From Shouchella patagoniensis (GTDB taxonomy: Bacteria > Bacillota > Bacilli > Bacillales > Bacillaceae_D), in contig NZ_KV917377.1 of the NCBI RefSeq assembly GCF_002019705.1, positions 2,168,565 to 2,232,564 of the forward strand: a stretch of 64,000 nucleotides of DNA, written 5' to 3'. The notes beneath the pieces were generated by a model, which had not been told where the DNA came from, ran no database searches, and saw nothing but the letters and a program-made list of their open reading frames with translations. A program made the translations under genes and the position numbers. The number at the start of each line of letters is the position of its first letter. Position 1 is the stretch's first letter. Positions 7,738-16,140 of the stretch are shown here, piece by piece.

Positions 7738-9441
7738 ATGAATAATCTATCTTCACAGGCGATGCCTCGCCTGATGCGTCTTGCTTTTATAGGAATCATC
7801 ATTTGGCTGATATCTTCATTTCTGATCATTCCAAATGCACAGGTGTTACTATCAATCATTTATCAGGACGGATCCTTCACCTTTTCAGCATTCGAGAAAC
7901 TCTATCGTTCGGATCGAGCTGTTCAAAGTCTCTACAATTCCTTTATCCTAGCCATTGCGCTTGTGATTACCGTGAATATCGTTGGCGTCTTCCTCGTACT
8001 CGTAAGTGAGTATTTTGATATTAAAGGATCTGGCATCCTGCGCCTAGGCTATATGACAACTCTAATTTACGGGGGAATTATCTTAGCAGCGGGCTATAAG
8101 TTTGTCTATGGCAACAATGGGGTTGTCACCAATCTAATTCAACAGGTCTTCCCTTCTTTATCTGATAACTGGTTCAGTGGATTTTTCGCCGTGCTATTTG
8201 TGATGACCTTTGCCACCACCTCAAATCATATGCTGTTTCTCACAAATGCCATTCGAAAAATTGACTATCAAACCATTGAAGCAGCTAAGAATATGAGTGC
8301 GTCCACGTGGACCATTCTTTATCGAATTGTCTTGCCATCACTCAAACCTACGATGTTTGCCATTACGATTCTGTTGTTCTTAACTGGATTAAGTGCCCTA
8401 TCCGCCCCGTTAATCATTGGCGGACAGGATTTTCAAACGATTGCGCCCATGATTCTTACCTTTGCAGGCAGCTCAACATCGAGAGATATCGCAGCACTAC
8501 TCGCGGTCATTCTTGGACTCGCAACCATTCTGCTTCTTTCTGTTCTCTTAAAGATTGAGAAGAACGGAAACTATATTTCTGTATCCAAAGTAAAAACAAA
8601 GCTACAGAAACAAAAGATCGAAAATCCCTTCGTCAATGGGATTGTGCATCTCTTAGCCTATCTCTGCTTTGCAATCTATACGCTACCTATTTTCTTAATC
8701 ATTTTGTTTTCATTCACGGATGCCCAGACCATAACGACCGGACATTTCTCATTTGATAAATTAACACTAGAAAACTATTTAAACCTATTCACAGAACCAA
8801 GGGCCTTCCGCCCGTACCTAATATCTATTTCTTACTCACTCATCGCAGCATTTTTTGTAGTGGCCTTTATCATTGCCGTGGTCAGGCTCATTTCGACCTT
8901 TAAAAGCATCTGGTCCGACATCATTGAATATAGCCTGCATATCCCGTGGATGCTGCCATCTACACTGATAGCCGTCAGTCTCGTAGTAACGTTCAGCACA
9001 CCACGTATCTTTGTTGGAAATCAAGTATTAACGGGCACCATGATTATTTTATTAGTGGCCTACGTCATTGTCCTGATTCCATTCACCTTACGAATGCTAA
9101 AGGCAGCATTCTTCTCACTAGACCCTTCCCTAGAGGAGGCTGCAAAAAACTTAGGCGCTGGAAGCATGTATACGTTTTTTAAAATTGTTCTACCTTCCAT
9201 CCTTCCTTTTGCGTCAGCTATCTTTGCCTTAAATTTCATTACAAACCTATCGGACTACGACCTAACCGTCTTCTTGTATCATCCGATCTTTGAACCACTT
9301 GGCATTGTCATAAAAAACAGCACAGACCCAAGTGCCCATCCAGAGGCACGGGCCATGACCTATGTCTATACCGTTGTGTTAATGATCATTTCCGGTCTCG
9401 CCCTGTATTTGGCGTATGGGAGGAAAAATGCGAAGTATTGA
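7738..9441 (+). CDS. ABC transporter permease with two fused membrane modules (FbpB/PhnV type)
   Basis: 567 residues, about twelve membrane helices in two homologous halves. Each half carries an EAA coupling loop: TIEAAKNMSASTWTILYRIVLP near residue 180, and LEEAAKNLGAGSMYTFFKIVLP near residue 465. Such fused permeases are usual for FbpB-type Fe3+ importers and aminoethylphosphonate PhnU/PhnV-like systems. It starts 11 bp after the ATPase stop and closes the operon; the strong hairpin at 9489-9533 terminates it. Confidence 0.88.
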   Translation: MNNLSSQAMPRLMRLAFIGIIIWLISSFLIIPNAQVLLSIIYQDGSFTFSAFEKLYRSDRAVQSLYNSFILAIALVITVNIVGVFLVLVSEYFDIKGSGILRLGYMTTLIYGGIILAAGYKFVYGNNGVVTNLIQQVFPSLSDNWFSGFFAVLFVMTFATTSNHMLFLTNAIRKIDYQTIEAAKNMSASTWTILYRIVLPSLKPTMFAITILLFLTGLSALSAPLIIGGQDFQTIAPMILTFAGSSTSRDIAALLAVILGLATILLLSVLLKIEKNGNYISVSKVKTKLQKQKIENPFVNGIVHLLAYLCFAIYTLPIFLIILFSFTDAQTITTGHFSFDKLTLENYLNLFTEPRAFRPYLISISYSLIAAFFVVAFIIAVVRLISTFKSIWSDIIEYSLHIPWMLPSTLIAVSLVVTFSTPRIFVGNQVLTGTMIILLVAYVIVLIPFTLRMLKAAFFSLDPSLEEAAKNLGAGSMYTFFKIVLPSILPFASAIFALNFITNLSDYDLTVFLYHPIFEPLGIVIKNSTDPSAHPEARAMTYVYTVVLMIISGLALYLAYGRKNAKY

Positions 9442-9452
9442 TTGAGTGGAAC

Positions 9453-9533
9453 GAGGCTGGGACAAAACCCAGTAAAGTGAAATTGAAATAGGCAGGGATC
9501 TTCGGAAAATCCGATGATCCCTGCCTACTTTTT
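9453..9533. repeat. TGGGACAAAA-type intergenic repeat, copy 2
   Basis: GAGGCTGGGACAAAA at 9453-9467 precedes a terminator-like hairpin, as in copy 1 (inverted). It is placed between the permease stop and the hairpin, so this repeat seems to supply the operon's terminator. Confidence 0.5.
9489..9533 (+). terminator. Strong rho-independent terminator of the transporter operon
   Basis: A 12-bp stem TAGGCAGGGATC (9489-9500) pairs with GATCCCTGCCTA (9516-9527). A smaller inner stem TCGGA/TCCGA sits in the loop, and CTTTTT follows. Confidence 0.9.
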
Positions 9534-9589
9534 ATAATTAAATCATTGGTTTTTAGAAGGAAAATAAGGACCCCTTTGATAGAATTAAG

Positions 9590-9751
9590 TTACCACACCA
9601 AACCCAACGGGGGACCCTTATCTTCAAATAAATCTTTAATAATCTTTGTTCCTTCCAACTTGGATCTAGCAAAGCGATCTAATTTTGTAATAAATAGAGT
9701 GTCGCCTTGTTTAAGGTTTCTAAGCAGCGTTTGAAATTGGGGTCTGTCCAT
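9590..9751 (-). pseudogene. Fragment of a serine recombinase (resolvase/invertase family)
   Basis: The minus-strand frame from the ATG at 9751 reads DRPQFQTLLRNLKQGD then TLFITKLDRFARS, the conserved central block of Tn3-resolvase and Hin-type recombinases. It then runs through LEGTKIIKDLF and ends at 9590. The N-terminal catalytic Ser region and the C-terminal helix-turn-helix are missing (a TAA lies just upstream in frame), so only about 50 residues of a family normally near 190 remain. It is a relic of a mobile element on the left border of cluster A. Confidence 0.75.
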
Positions 9752-10205
9752 TACACTTTCATAGGTCCAAATTAGTTAATCAAACTGCATTGTTTACGCA
9801 CAACACAAAATTTTTCAATAATCCAGTTGTTAAAGCTTTTTTTAAGAAGAAGAGAACCCAATCTTATTTACAACTTACTGTGAAAACCCCATTAAAGAAA
9901 ATCTTTGTAACTTAGATTCTGTATTTAAAATCTTTTGGTTTTTAAAAAAAATCTTCGCTACGCACTGCAAACAATACAAAACTACTCGTTCGATGTTCTC
10001 AACAGATACAGAAAACACTACAAAAGAAATGTATCCCCATGGTCGCCAATAATGTAAGCATGGACATGACTCTTTGAGACGTTAAAGTAGTCACTGAGCA
10101 TGTACTTGAAATCTAGCCGTATCTAATGTCGTCCCGCTGCCAATGAAGCGTTTTTACGGTGTATAGTCATTTGCTGTCAGTTTGTGTTGCTATATATGAA
10201 TGCTG
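9752..10205. other. Intergenic stretch without a recognised gene
   Basis: AT-rich sequence between the recombinase scrap and the hairpin ending cluster A. Only short open frames without ribosome sites were seen; no RNA gene was recognised. Confidence 0.5.
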
Positions 10206-10244
10206 CAAAAACAACCGCAGTCATGACGACAGCAGTTGTTTTTG
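10206..10244. terminator. Hairpin terminator at the end of cluster A
   Basis: CAAAAACAACCGC (10206-10218) pairs with GCAGTTGTTTTTG (10232-10244), a 13-pair stem with one G-U type mismatch and T/A-rich arms. It lies 60 bp past the last small gene of cluster A and can work in either direction. Confidence 0.6.
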
Positions 10245-10303
10245 TGTAATCGTGCTTAAAAATGAAATTTTTTCGATGGAGATATTCTTTTAGTCAACTT
10301 TCA

Positions 10304-10426
10304 TTATTTATGAAGTAGTGGCTCCCTTTGTCTTATTGGAATGTAATACGTTTTTTTCTTTTTATTAAAATAAAAAGCCGTTTGAACGATTGAAAATGCA
10401 ACAACTACTGGAAAAAAAGTCTTCAA
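10304..10426 (-). CDS. Tiny basic membrane protein, last gene of cluster A
   Basis: A 40-residue frame starting at TTG with a perfect AAGGAGG eight bases upstream and only 17 bp after the DUF4260 stop. Residues 1-20 form one hydrophobic segment (FFPVVVAFSIVQTAFYF). The rest is basic and ends K-K-K-K-T-Y-Y-I-P-I-R-Q-R. The 34-residue protein closing cluster B (28592-28696) has the same plan and tail (K-K-R-A-R-R-T-Y-I-P-I-K). Finding the motif at the end of both clusters is strong evidence that both are real genes. Function is unknown; a single-span accessory to a membrane-bound synthase or exporter is possible. Confidence 0.7.
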   Translation of the reverse strand: MKTFFPVVVAFSIVQTAFYFNKKKKTYYIPIRQREPLLHK

Positions 10427-10443
10427 TTGAGTCTCCTCCTTAA

Positions 10444-10794
10444 TTAAATTTGATTCATATGGCTTTCAGAAAAAGCTGTTGGGTATTTTAATCCAAATCC
10501 ACATAATCGATCCATCCCAATATGGGCAATCCAGATAAGACAAATGCCTATTAGTAACGGTTGCTCAAAAAACATAGCCGTTACCAACAATACAAGAGGA
10601 ATCACATAATTATGAAATAGATTATAGACGTAACTGCCAACCCTCGCATTTTTCAAATAGCCCACCATTGAAAGATCTGGAGCTAACGCTAACACTAAAT
10701 AAAGCCAAATACTTCCTCCCAAATAAAAATAGAAAATGGACGAAGCTAGAAAAACAGCTAACCCTTCAAGTTTCACAATACCCTTAGCTTGCAT
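10444..10794 (-). CDS. DUF4260-family small membrane protein
   Basis: 116 residues with about four membrane segments and the DUF4260 marks: PDLSMVGYL in the middle, YNLFHNY, and IAHIGMDRLCGFGLKYP near the C-terminus. The family has no established function. It overlaps the start of the gene by 11 bp with the end of the AcpS-like gene (10784-10794), so it is translated with cluster A. A transport or membrane-organising role for the product is conceivable only from context. Confidence 0.8.
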   Translation of the reverse strand: MQAKGIVKLEGLAVFLASSIFYFYLGGSIWLYLVLALAPDLSMVGYLKNARVGSYVYNLFHNYVIPLVLLVTAMFFEQPLLIGICLIWIAHIGMDRLCGFGLKYPTAFSESHMNQI

Positions 10795-11176
10795 TCAATT
10801 CACCCCCTAGCACAACTACAGCTGCCGCTGATTGTTCTGTATGGGTGATGGATACATGGCACTGTACTTGATCCAACTGACTATTTTTCTTATTAACGAT
10901 TTGAATACAAGGCTTGCCAATATGATCCGACAATACAGCAATTTCGTTTAATTGAATCTCGCCCCCAAAACCTGTCCCCCGAGCTTTTGAGTATGCTTCT
11001 TTAGCAGCAAAACGCCCAGATAACCATTCTACTTGCCGCCTCTCCGTTTTAAATGTAGAAAACAGTTGTTTTTCTTCATCCGATAGCAAGTGCCTAAGAA
11101 ATGAATCTCCACCCCTTCGATAGCTTTCTCCTATCCTCTTCAAGTCCACTAAATCAAATCCTATCCCTTTTATCAT
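10784..11176 (-). CDS. AcpS-type 4'-phosphopantetheinyl transferase of cluster A
   Basis: 130 residues, normal for AcpS. The Mg2+-binding Asp lies in GIGFDLVDLKRI at residue 8 and the Glu in WLSGRFAAKEAYSKARGTG near residue 57. The enzyme moves phosphopantetheine from CoA to a Ser of acyl carrier proteins. As one of two such genes in the window, separate from the housekeeping acpS expected elsewhere, it probably arms the cluster A carrier proteins at 15907 and 20653. Confidence 0.92.
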   Translation of the reverse strand: MIKGIGFDLVDLKRIGESYRRGGDSFLRHLLSDEEKQLFSTFKTERRQVEWLSGRFAAKEAYSKARGTGFGGEIQLNEIAVLSDHIGKPCIQIVNKKNSQLDQVQCHVSITHTEQSAAAVVVLGGELNAS

Positions 11177-11190
11177 ACGCTCATCTCCCG

Positions 11191-12402
11191 TTAAATCGTT
11201 TTTCCATACTCAATACCATGCTGGAGTTTACTCATAACAGACATTTTCCATGGAAGACGGTTTAGAGCCTTCATCTTAATGCGACGCATTGCAATTTCAA
11301 GAGGAGTTTTAGCAGCAAGCGTTTTTTCTTGTCTTTCTTGAAAATTTCTAACAAACTTAATTTCTTTCTTTCTTTTCTTTTCGAAAGACTTCAATAATTC
11401 ACTCGATAATGGGCCGCTACTTGCATTGTTTTGCACCCCTTTTACAATATAAGGAACAAGTTCAATAGAATCTTGCATTGCAATATTTACACCTTGACCT
11501 AAAACTGGAGATAAAGTATGTGCTGCATCACCTATTAAAATAAGACCATCCTTAGACCATGTTTCAGTATCTGTCGTAAAGATGTCTAGCATTGTTACAT
11601 CTTTCCAACTTTTAATGTAGGTTTCCATTATTGGCTTAAAGGTCGGCTCCATGTCACTCACCGTATTTCTAAATTCCTCAATCCCATGGTTTTTAGCTTC
11701 TAAGTATCCTCCTTTTGGGATATAGGTGCCTACCCTTAGCATATCCGGAAAAGTTGGCAAAATGATTAAATGATTATTCTTATTAACCTTGATTGTATTT
11801 GCTTCTTTCCAGCCGGTAGGTTTTGGCAACTTGAACCATACCAGATCACGATCAAAATGCTTTATCTTTGTCTTAAATTCCGCTAATTTCCGTACCCGGC
11901 TGTGACGACCATCAGCCCCTACGACAAGGCGAGTATTAAATTGAATCATTTCTTTATTTTGTTTGCAAATGACCCCATGGACCTTCCCCTCTTTTTGAAT
12001 TAACTCAGTACATGTTGTCCCCATCAAGATATCAAAATTAGAATACTCCTCCGCCTCATCTATAATCGTTTGAAGTACAGCTGGTTGGGGTATATCAATA
12101 CCGTATTTCTGTGGATGTTTAAAATTTTTGAAATCTGCTTGAAATAAGAGATTCTCTTTCTCGTACATTTCAATTGCCTGCACCTTGATGAAACCTTGCT
12201 CATTTAACTTTTCAAGTAAACCTAAACGGTCTAAAAATGCCACCGATCCTGCAGCAATCGTTTCGCCACGAAACTCACGGTTAAAACCGGCTCTACTCTC
12301 AACAACAGCAACATCAATCCCTTGTTTTGCAAGAAGCAAGCCAAGAAGAGCGCCACCAGGTCCTCCACCGATAATACATACATCTTTATTAAACTCTTTC
12401 AT
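11191..12402 (-). CDS. Group A FAD-dependent monooxygenase (PHBH-like)
   Basis: 403 residues from the ATG at 12402, chosen because AAGGAGG lies nine bases upstream (an upstream TTG at 12411 abuts it). Motifs: GGGPGG dinucleotide fold at residue 12, VVGADGRHSRVR (DG motif) near 165, and LILIGDAAHTLSPVLGQGVN (GD motif) near 285. There is no signal peptide or membrane helix. The family hydroxylates or epoxidises aromatic, polyene and quinone-like substrates with NAD(P)H and O2. Here it is a candidate late tailoring enzyme on the polyene or tetronate. Confidence 0.88.
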   Translation of the reverse strand: MKEFNKDVCIIGGGPGGALLGLLLAKQGIDVAVVESRAGFNREFRGETIAAGSVAFLDRLGLLEKLNEQGFIKVQAIEMYEKENLLFQADFKNFKHPQKYGIDIPQPAVLQTIIDEAEEYSNFDILMGTTCTELIQKEGKVHGVICKQNKEMIQFNTRLVVGADGRHSRVRKLAEFKTKIKHFDRDLVWFKLPKPTGWKEANTIKVNKNNHLIILPTFPDMLRVGTYIPKGGYLEAKNHGIEEFRNTVSDMEPTFKPIMETYIKSWKDVTMLDIFTTDTETWSKDGLILIGDAAHTLSPVLGQGVNIAMQDSIELVPYIVKGVQNNASSGPLSSELLKSFEKKRKKEIKFVRNFQERQEKTLAAKTPLEIAMRRIKMKALNRLPWKMSVMSKLQHGIEYGKTI

Positions 12403-12850
12403 AAATTTCAACCTCCTTTGGCAAATAAAAAGTTAAACTTCCTTTAGCAACCTTTTCACCATCAGAGTTAGATATGTTTGCAGTTGCAGTCAAAAAGTTT
12501 CCAACCCCACCAGTTAGTGTCACTTTTATGAGAAGCGTGTCTCCAGGTCCAGCTTTCCGTAAAAAGCGAAACCCTTTATTCTCTACTAAGTATCCTTTCT
12601 CTTGACCACCTTGTTCACCATTGTTATTCTGACCAGCCAAAATTAGGCTTGCCTGGGCTGCCATTTCAATGAGGAGTACGCCTGGTACAATTGGCTCTCC
12701 TGGAAAATGACCACTTAGATATGGTTCATTGTAAGATACATTTTTTTGACATACGATCGTGTCTCCACTCATATCAACAATCTTATCGATGAATAAAAAA
12801 GGAGCTGCTTGCTTCAATTTTTCATGAGGTGCTGGATATTTTTTCTCCAT
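12389..12850 (-). CDS. FabZ-type 3-hydroxyacyl-ACP dehydratase
   Basis: 153 residues, hot-dog fold. The catalytic His is in YLSGHFPGEPIVPGVL near residue 51 and the partner Glu in LLIEMAAQASL near residue 65, as in FabZ. It removes water from the 3-hydroxyacyl-ACP made by the FabG-like reductase at 19840, giving the trans double bonds of a polyene if no enoyl reductase follows. No enoyl-ACP reductase gene is present in the cluster. Its 3' end overlaps the FAD monooxygenase start region. Confidence 0.9.
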   Translation of the reverse strand: MEKKYPAPHEKLKQAAPFLFIDKIVDMSGDTIVCQKNVSYNEPYLSGHFPGEPIVPGVLLIEMAAQASLILAGQNNNGEQGGQEKGYLVENKGFRFLRKAGPGDTLLIKVTLTGGVGNFLTATANISNSDGEKVAKGSLTFYLPKEVEIYERV

Positions 12851-12857
12851 AATTCTC

Positions 12858-13619
12858 TCAACCTTTCTCGTTCACAATTTTAGTCCTTTTAAGTCGTTCT
12901 TGTACTGCCTTTTCTTCGAAACAAAGAAGAATTGCCTGCTTTTCTCTAACCAATTGATCTTCCAGTGTTGACTTACCACTTGTCTTAAGAATTTCCTTTG
13001 TTTCAATGATCCGTTTTGAAAGACCCCTTATTAGTTTGTTGCAAATCGTTTCTACCTTCTCCATCATCTCTTTTTTAGTTGGCGCAGTTTCATGAATAAG
13101 TCCCCATTCAAGCGCCTCTTTTCCTGTAAATAGTCCTTCCAGAAGCAACAGATGCAGGGACTTTTCGAAGCCCAAAATTTCCGGTAAAAAATAACTGGCT
13201 CCCAGATCAGGAGTAATCCCCATTTCGTAAAAGTTTTCAATAAATTTTGTTCGTTCAACAGCTATCCGATAATCACATGGCAGCATTAAATTAAACCCGC
13301 CTCCATAGGCGTATCCATGAATAGCAGCTATAGTAAATTTCCTTGATTGAGCTATTTTAAGAAGAACTTGATTAAATACACTTATAATTTCTCCGATTTG
13401 AACGGTCCCTTCGTTTTCTATCATATTTATGAGGTCTGCCGGGCGTGGACCACTTGAAAAGCATGCTCTTTGATTGCTTTTAAACACAATCACATAACAT
13501 TCAGGATCTAATTCGGCTTCTTCTATTGAATTCAAAAGAAACGTTGCCATCTCCAGGTTGAATGCATTTTTATTCTCCGGAAAGTCAATTTCAATATAGC
13601 GTGCTGCAGTCTTTGGCAT
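12858..13619 (-). CDS. Enoyl-CoA hydratase/isomerase (crotonase) family protein
   Basis: 253 residues. The oxyanion-hole segments are ACFSSGPRPADL near residue 52 and HGYAYGGGFNLMLPCDYRIA near residue 100, followed by MGITPDLGASYFLP where family catalytic acids lie. Crotonases in polyketide clusters act as dehydratases, isomerases, decarboxylases or cyclases, often on ACP-bound chains, so the exact reaction is open. It sits 7 bp after the FabZ-like gene's upstream border and is cotranscribed. A role in double-bond shifting or in chain modification is inference. Confidence 0.82.
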   Translation of the reverse strand: MPKTAARYIEIDFPENKNAFNLEMATFLLNSIEEAELDPECYVIVFKSNQRACFSSGPRPADLINMIENEGTVQIGEIISVFNQVLLKIAQSRKFTIAAIHGYAYGGGFNLMLPCDYRIAVERTKFIENFYEMGITPDLGASYFLPEILGFEKSLHLLLLEGLFTGKEALEWGLIHETAPTKKEMMEKVETICNKLIRGLSKRIIETKEILKTSGKSTLEDQLVREKQAILLCFEEKAVQERLKRTKIVNEKG

Positions 13620-13632
13620 GTCACTCCTCCTT

Positions 13633-15153
13633 TTAGATCGCTTTTACTAAGCCTTTATTATTTTTTTTGCTTATTTTTTTCGCTAATTTACTGCCTGATA
13701 AAATGACTGAGACTACACTACCACCTGGATCGGTCCACTGTCCTGATATATATAACCCTTTAATTGGGGTTTCATGTTGGGGCCTTGCATTCATTTGGGC
13801 ACCGCTCTGTTCCCAACCATATATGGACCCAAAACTATTTTTGGTGTAACGTTCCATCGTCAAAGGGGTAGCTGACTCAACCCACTCTAGATTTTCCGAC
13901 AACCCAGGAATAAGACTTTCTGCCATTTCGATCATTCGATCTTGATAAATAGGTTTTACTTCTTTCCAATTTTGACCTATGTCATAAGGAACTAATGTAG
14001 TAAGTGCAACCGTATGTTTCCCTTCTGGAGCAAGCGAACGATCCACAAGAGAAGGGCATGAAATGGCAATGCCCCTTAATCCTTCAGGCCCTAACTGCTT
14101 TAAGTTCATATGTTTTTGATAAAAATCATCATAATCATACCCCTCATAGATAAAGGTTTCATGACCAATATTAAATTTATCAATAGGCATATTTACGCCA
14201 AGAAATACTTCAAATGCAGAAAGAGACGGATTTAAACGTTCTGCTTTTTTTATATAACGACCGGGAAATTTGTGAATTCCAACAAGATTATGAATCATTT
14301 TTAAATAATCTCCGTTACAAACAATTGTTTTAGCTTCTATGGTCCGCCCATTTTTTAACCGAACGCCCTTTGCATAATTACCCTCATCTACTACTATTTC
14401 TTCAACTTCATTGCGTAGGCAAACTTCTCCACCAAGCTCCTCGATACGTTCAACGAAAACATCTGGCATTTTTTGAAAGGAACCTTCTAAGTAGTAAATA
14501 CCATCCTTAAAATAATTCATGATTGCATACGAGAAATACATAGCACTTCCCTGAGTCGGCGGGACTCCGAAATGAGCCCACAGTGTGGAAAACATAAAAA
14601 CGGCTTTTGGATCTCGGATAAAACTCGAAACCATCTCGTGAAATGTTTGCTTATTGTATTTATTTACGTAAGGATCTGAAAGAAATGGAAAAGCACTCTC
14701 AGCCTGTAGCATCTTACTTGTGGCATAGTATAAAGCTTCCATTTCGACAACTAGTGCTTTAATATTGTGTCTTTCCTCTGGAAAAAGCTCACTATACACA
14801 TTAACTAATCCTTCTACACTACTTGGCACTGTAAAGTGATAGTCAGGATACTTCGCTTTATATACTTCATCTAGCTTAATAAAAGGGAGTTTATTTTCCA
14901 AACCAGCCTCTTGTAACAGTCGATAGAGAAGCCCCCCATCTTCAGCACCTGCCACAATTCGAACGGCAGAATCAAATGTATATTTCTTTCTTTTGAACGA
15001 ATGAGCATACCCTCCCGCTCGGTAATGCTGCTCCAAGACGAGCACCGATTGTCCTTGTTGAGCAAGGTAAACTGCCGAACTTAACCCCCCCATGCCAGAG
15101 CCAATAACAATACAATCATATTGTTCCTTTTGCGGGATGAATTTTTTTCTCAT
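13633..15153 (-). CDS. CrtI/CrtISO-like FAD-dependent oxidoreductase of cluster A
   Basis: 506 residues, phytoene-desaturase superfamily. The FAD fold is IVIGSGMGGLSSAVYLAQQG then VLVLEQHYRAGGYAHSF, and the C-terminal signature GLYISGQWTDPGGSVVSVILSG closes the FAD site. Residues 55-75 match the paralogue in cluster B (KRKKY-FD-A...GAE-GG). This branch includes carotene isomerases and retinol saturases, so it may desaturate, saturate or isomerise a polyene chain. ATG overlaps the stop of the E2-like gene by four bases, showing translational coupling. No carotenoid backbone genes are present, which argues against a true carotenoid role. Confidence 0.88.
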   Translation of the reverse strand: MRKKFIPQKEQYDCIVIGSGMGGLSSAVYLAQQGQSVLVLEQHYRAGGYAHSFKRKKYTFDSAVRIVAGAEDGGLLYRLLQEAGLENKLPFIKLDEVYKAKYPDYHFTVPSSVEGLVNVYSELFPEERHNIKALVVEMEALYYATSKMLQAESAFPFLSDPYVNKYNKQTFHEMVSSFIRDPKAVFMFSTLWAHFGVPPTQGSAMYFSYAIMNYFKDGIYYLEGSFQKMPDVFVERIEELGGEVCLRNEVEEIVVDEGNYAKGVRLKNGRTIEAKTIVCNGDYLKMIHNLVGIHKFPGRYIKKAERLNPSLSAFEVFLGVNMPIDKFNIGHETFIYEGYDYDDFYQKHMNLKQLGPEGLRGIAISCPSLVDRSLAPEGKHTVALTTLVPYDIGQNWKEVKPIYQDRMIEMAESLIPGLSENLEWVESATPLTMERYTKNSFGSIYGWEQSGAQMNARPQHETPIKGLYISGQWTDPGGSVVSVILSGSKLAKKISKKNNKGLVKAI

Positions 15154-15914
15154 AACAGAAACTCTCCTTTTTCGAGATGATTTTTAACGTCTGTTAGAAT
15201 ATCAGCTGCCATAGCTCCATCAATAGCCCGATGATCAAAAGCCAGGCTTAGAATGAGATAAGAAACCGGTTCGGGTAAATTGTTTTTCAAAACGACTCTT
15301 TCGTGTATAGCACCTACCCCAAAACATGTGGTAGACGAAATAATAGGATAAAATGAGCGTATAGGCTGATGACCCAGGGACGTTACAGTAAATGTTCCTT
15401 GAAGCTTTTCTCTTTTTTTAGATTTGCTCATCGTTCGGTTATAGATCCACTGCCCTATAAAAGTAGGAAAGGTTTGAAGTTTTTTTACAGGACCAAATTC
15501 TTTTATGTCTTCAAACGAGTTATCACGATAATAGTTTAGCGTGTCTTGTATTTCGATTAAAGACATCTCATCCGCTTTCGGAATTAGGCCGCTTAGTACA
15601 GCTCTTGTATTGTTTATATCTCTATCCATCGTAAACTTTGCATGCATCTGCTTATACCAGACTACTCTTGGAAAAAGAGATTTTTTTATAGCTGTATTGG
15701 CCTCTGGGTAGTTTTTAAGGACCCTTGTAATAGAGAAGATGACAAATGAGATATAACTTAACTTTATTTCTTTATCTCTCATTTGCTTCCGAATATCATT
15801 TACCTTGGAGAAATCAACTTCGGTGTCCAAATATACAGGGCTAAATTGTTTAGCATGTTCAAGAAAATAGTAGGTGTGCCTTCTAGCAGTAGGAAAGCTC
15901 GTTTCTTTATACAT
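15150..15914 (-). CDS. E2-like (2-oxoacid dehydrogenase) acyltransferase, Agg4-type
   Basis: 254 residues from the ATG at 15914 (GAGG six bases upstream). It is only the catalytic acyltransferase domain: the C-terminal LSLAFDHRAIDGAMAADIL has the H-x-x-x-D-G active site, and no lipoyl or peripheral-subunit-binding domain precedes it. E1 and E3 genes are absent. Free-standing E2 catalytic domains next to FkbH and ACP genes occur in tetronate clusters such as agglomerin (Agg4), where they acetylate the primary hydroxyl of the ring before elimination to an exocyclic methylene. That role fits its position directly after the ACP. Confidence 0.82.
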   Translation of the reverse strand: MYKETSFPTARRHTYYFLEHAKQFSPVYLDTEVDFSKVNDIRKQMRDKEIKLSYISFVIFSITRVLKNYPEANTAIKKSLFPRVVWYKQMHAKFTMDRDINNTRAVLSGLIPKADEMSLIEIQDTLNYYRDNSFEDIKEFGPVKKLQTFPTFIGQWIYNRTMSKSKKREKLQGTFTVTSLGHQPIRSFYPIISSTTCFGVGAIHERVVLKNNLPEPVSYLILSLAFDHRAIDGAMAADILTDVKNHLEKGEFLL

Positions 15915-16140
15915 GTTGAACCTCAATCAACCGGAAGATTTCCTCAACTGTCTTTGCAGCAAGAAAATCTTTCATATTAAGTCTAACGTTAAAATCTGCT
16001 TCTACATTTGTCAGTATTCTTAATGCATTTACAGAATCCCAAGCTTCCAGTTCTTTAATGTTGGACTGTAGATTTACATTCTCGTCTTCTATTTCTAGCA
16101 CCTCTTCAATTAGTGCTACTAGTCTTTCCCTGTTTTTCAT
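15907..16140 (-). CDS. Acyl carrier protein for the glyceryl unit (Agg3-type)
   Basis: 77 residues. Acidic four-helix carrier with the phosphopantetheine Ser in EAWDSVNALRIL near residue 35; W before the D-S pair is typical of carriers served by FkbH enzymes rather than fatty-acid ACPs (DSLD). Its start overlaps the FkbH-like stop (ATGA) and its end overlaps the E2-like start. This FkbH-ACP-E2 order is that of tetronate loading modules, so it probably carries D-glyceryl thioester. Confidence 0.88.
   Translation of the reverse strand: MKNRERLVALIEEVLEIEDENVNLQSNIKELEAWDSVNALRILTNVEADFNVRLNMKDFLAAKTVEEIFRLIEVQHV

Noticed and set aside
15150-15914. Pyruvate or branched-chain dehydrogenase E2 component
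   Set aside because: No lipoyl domain, no peripheral-subunit-binding domain, and no E1 or E3 gene nearby.
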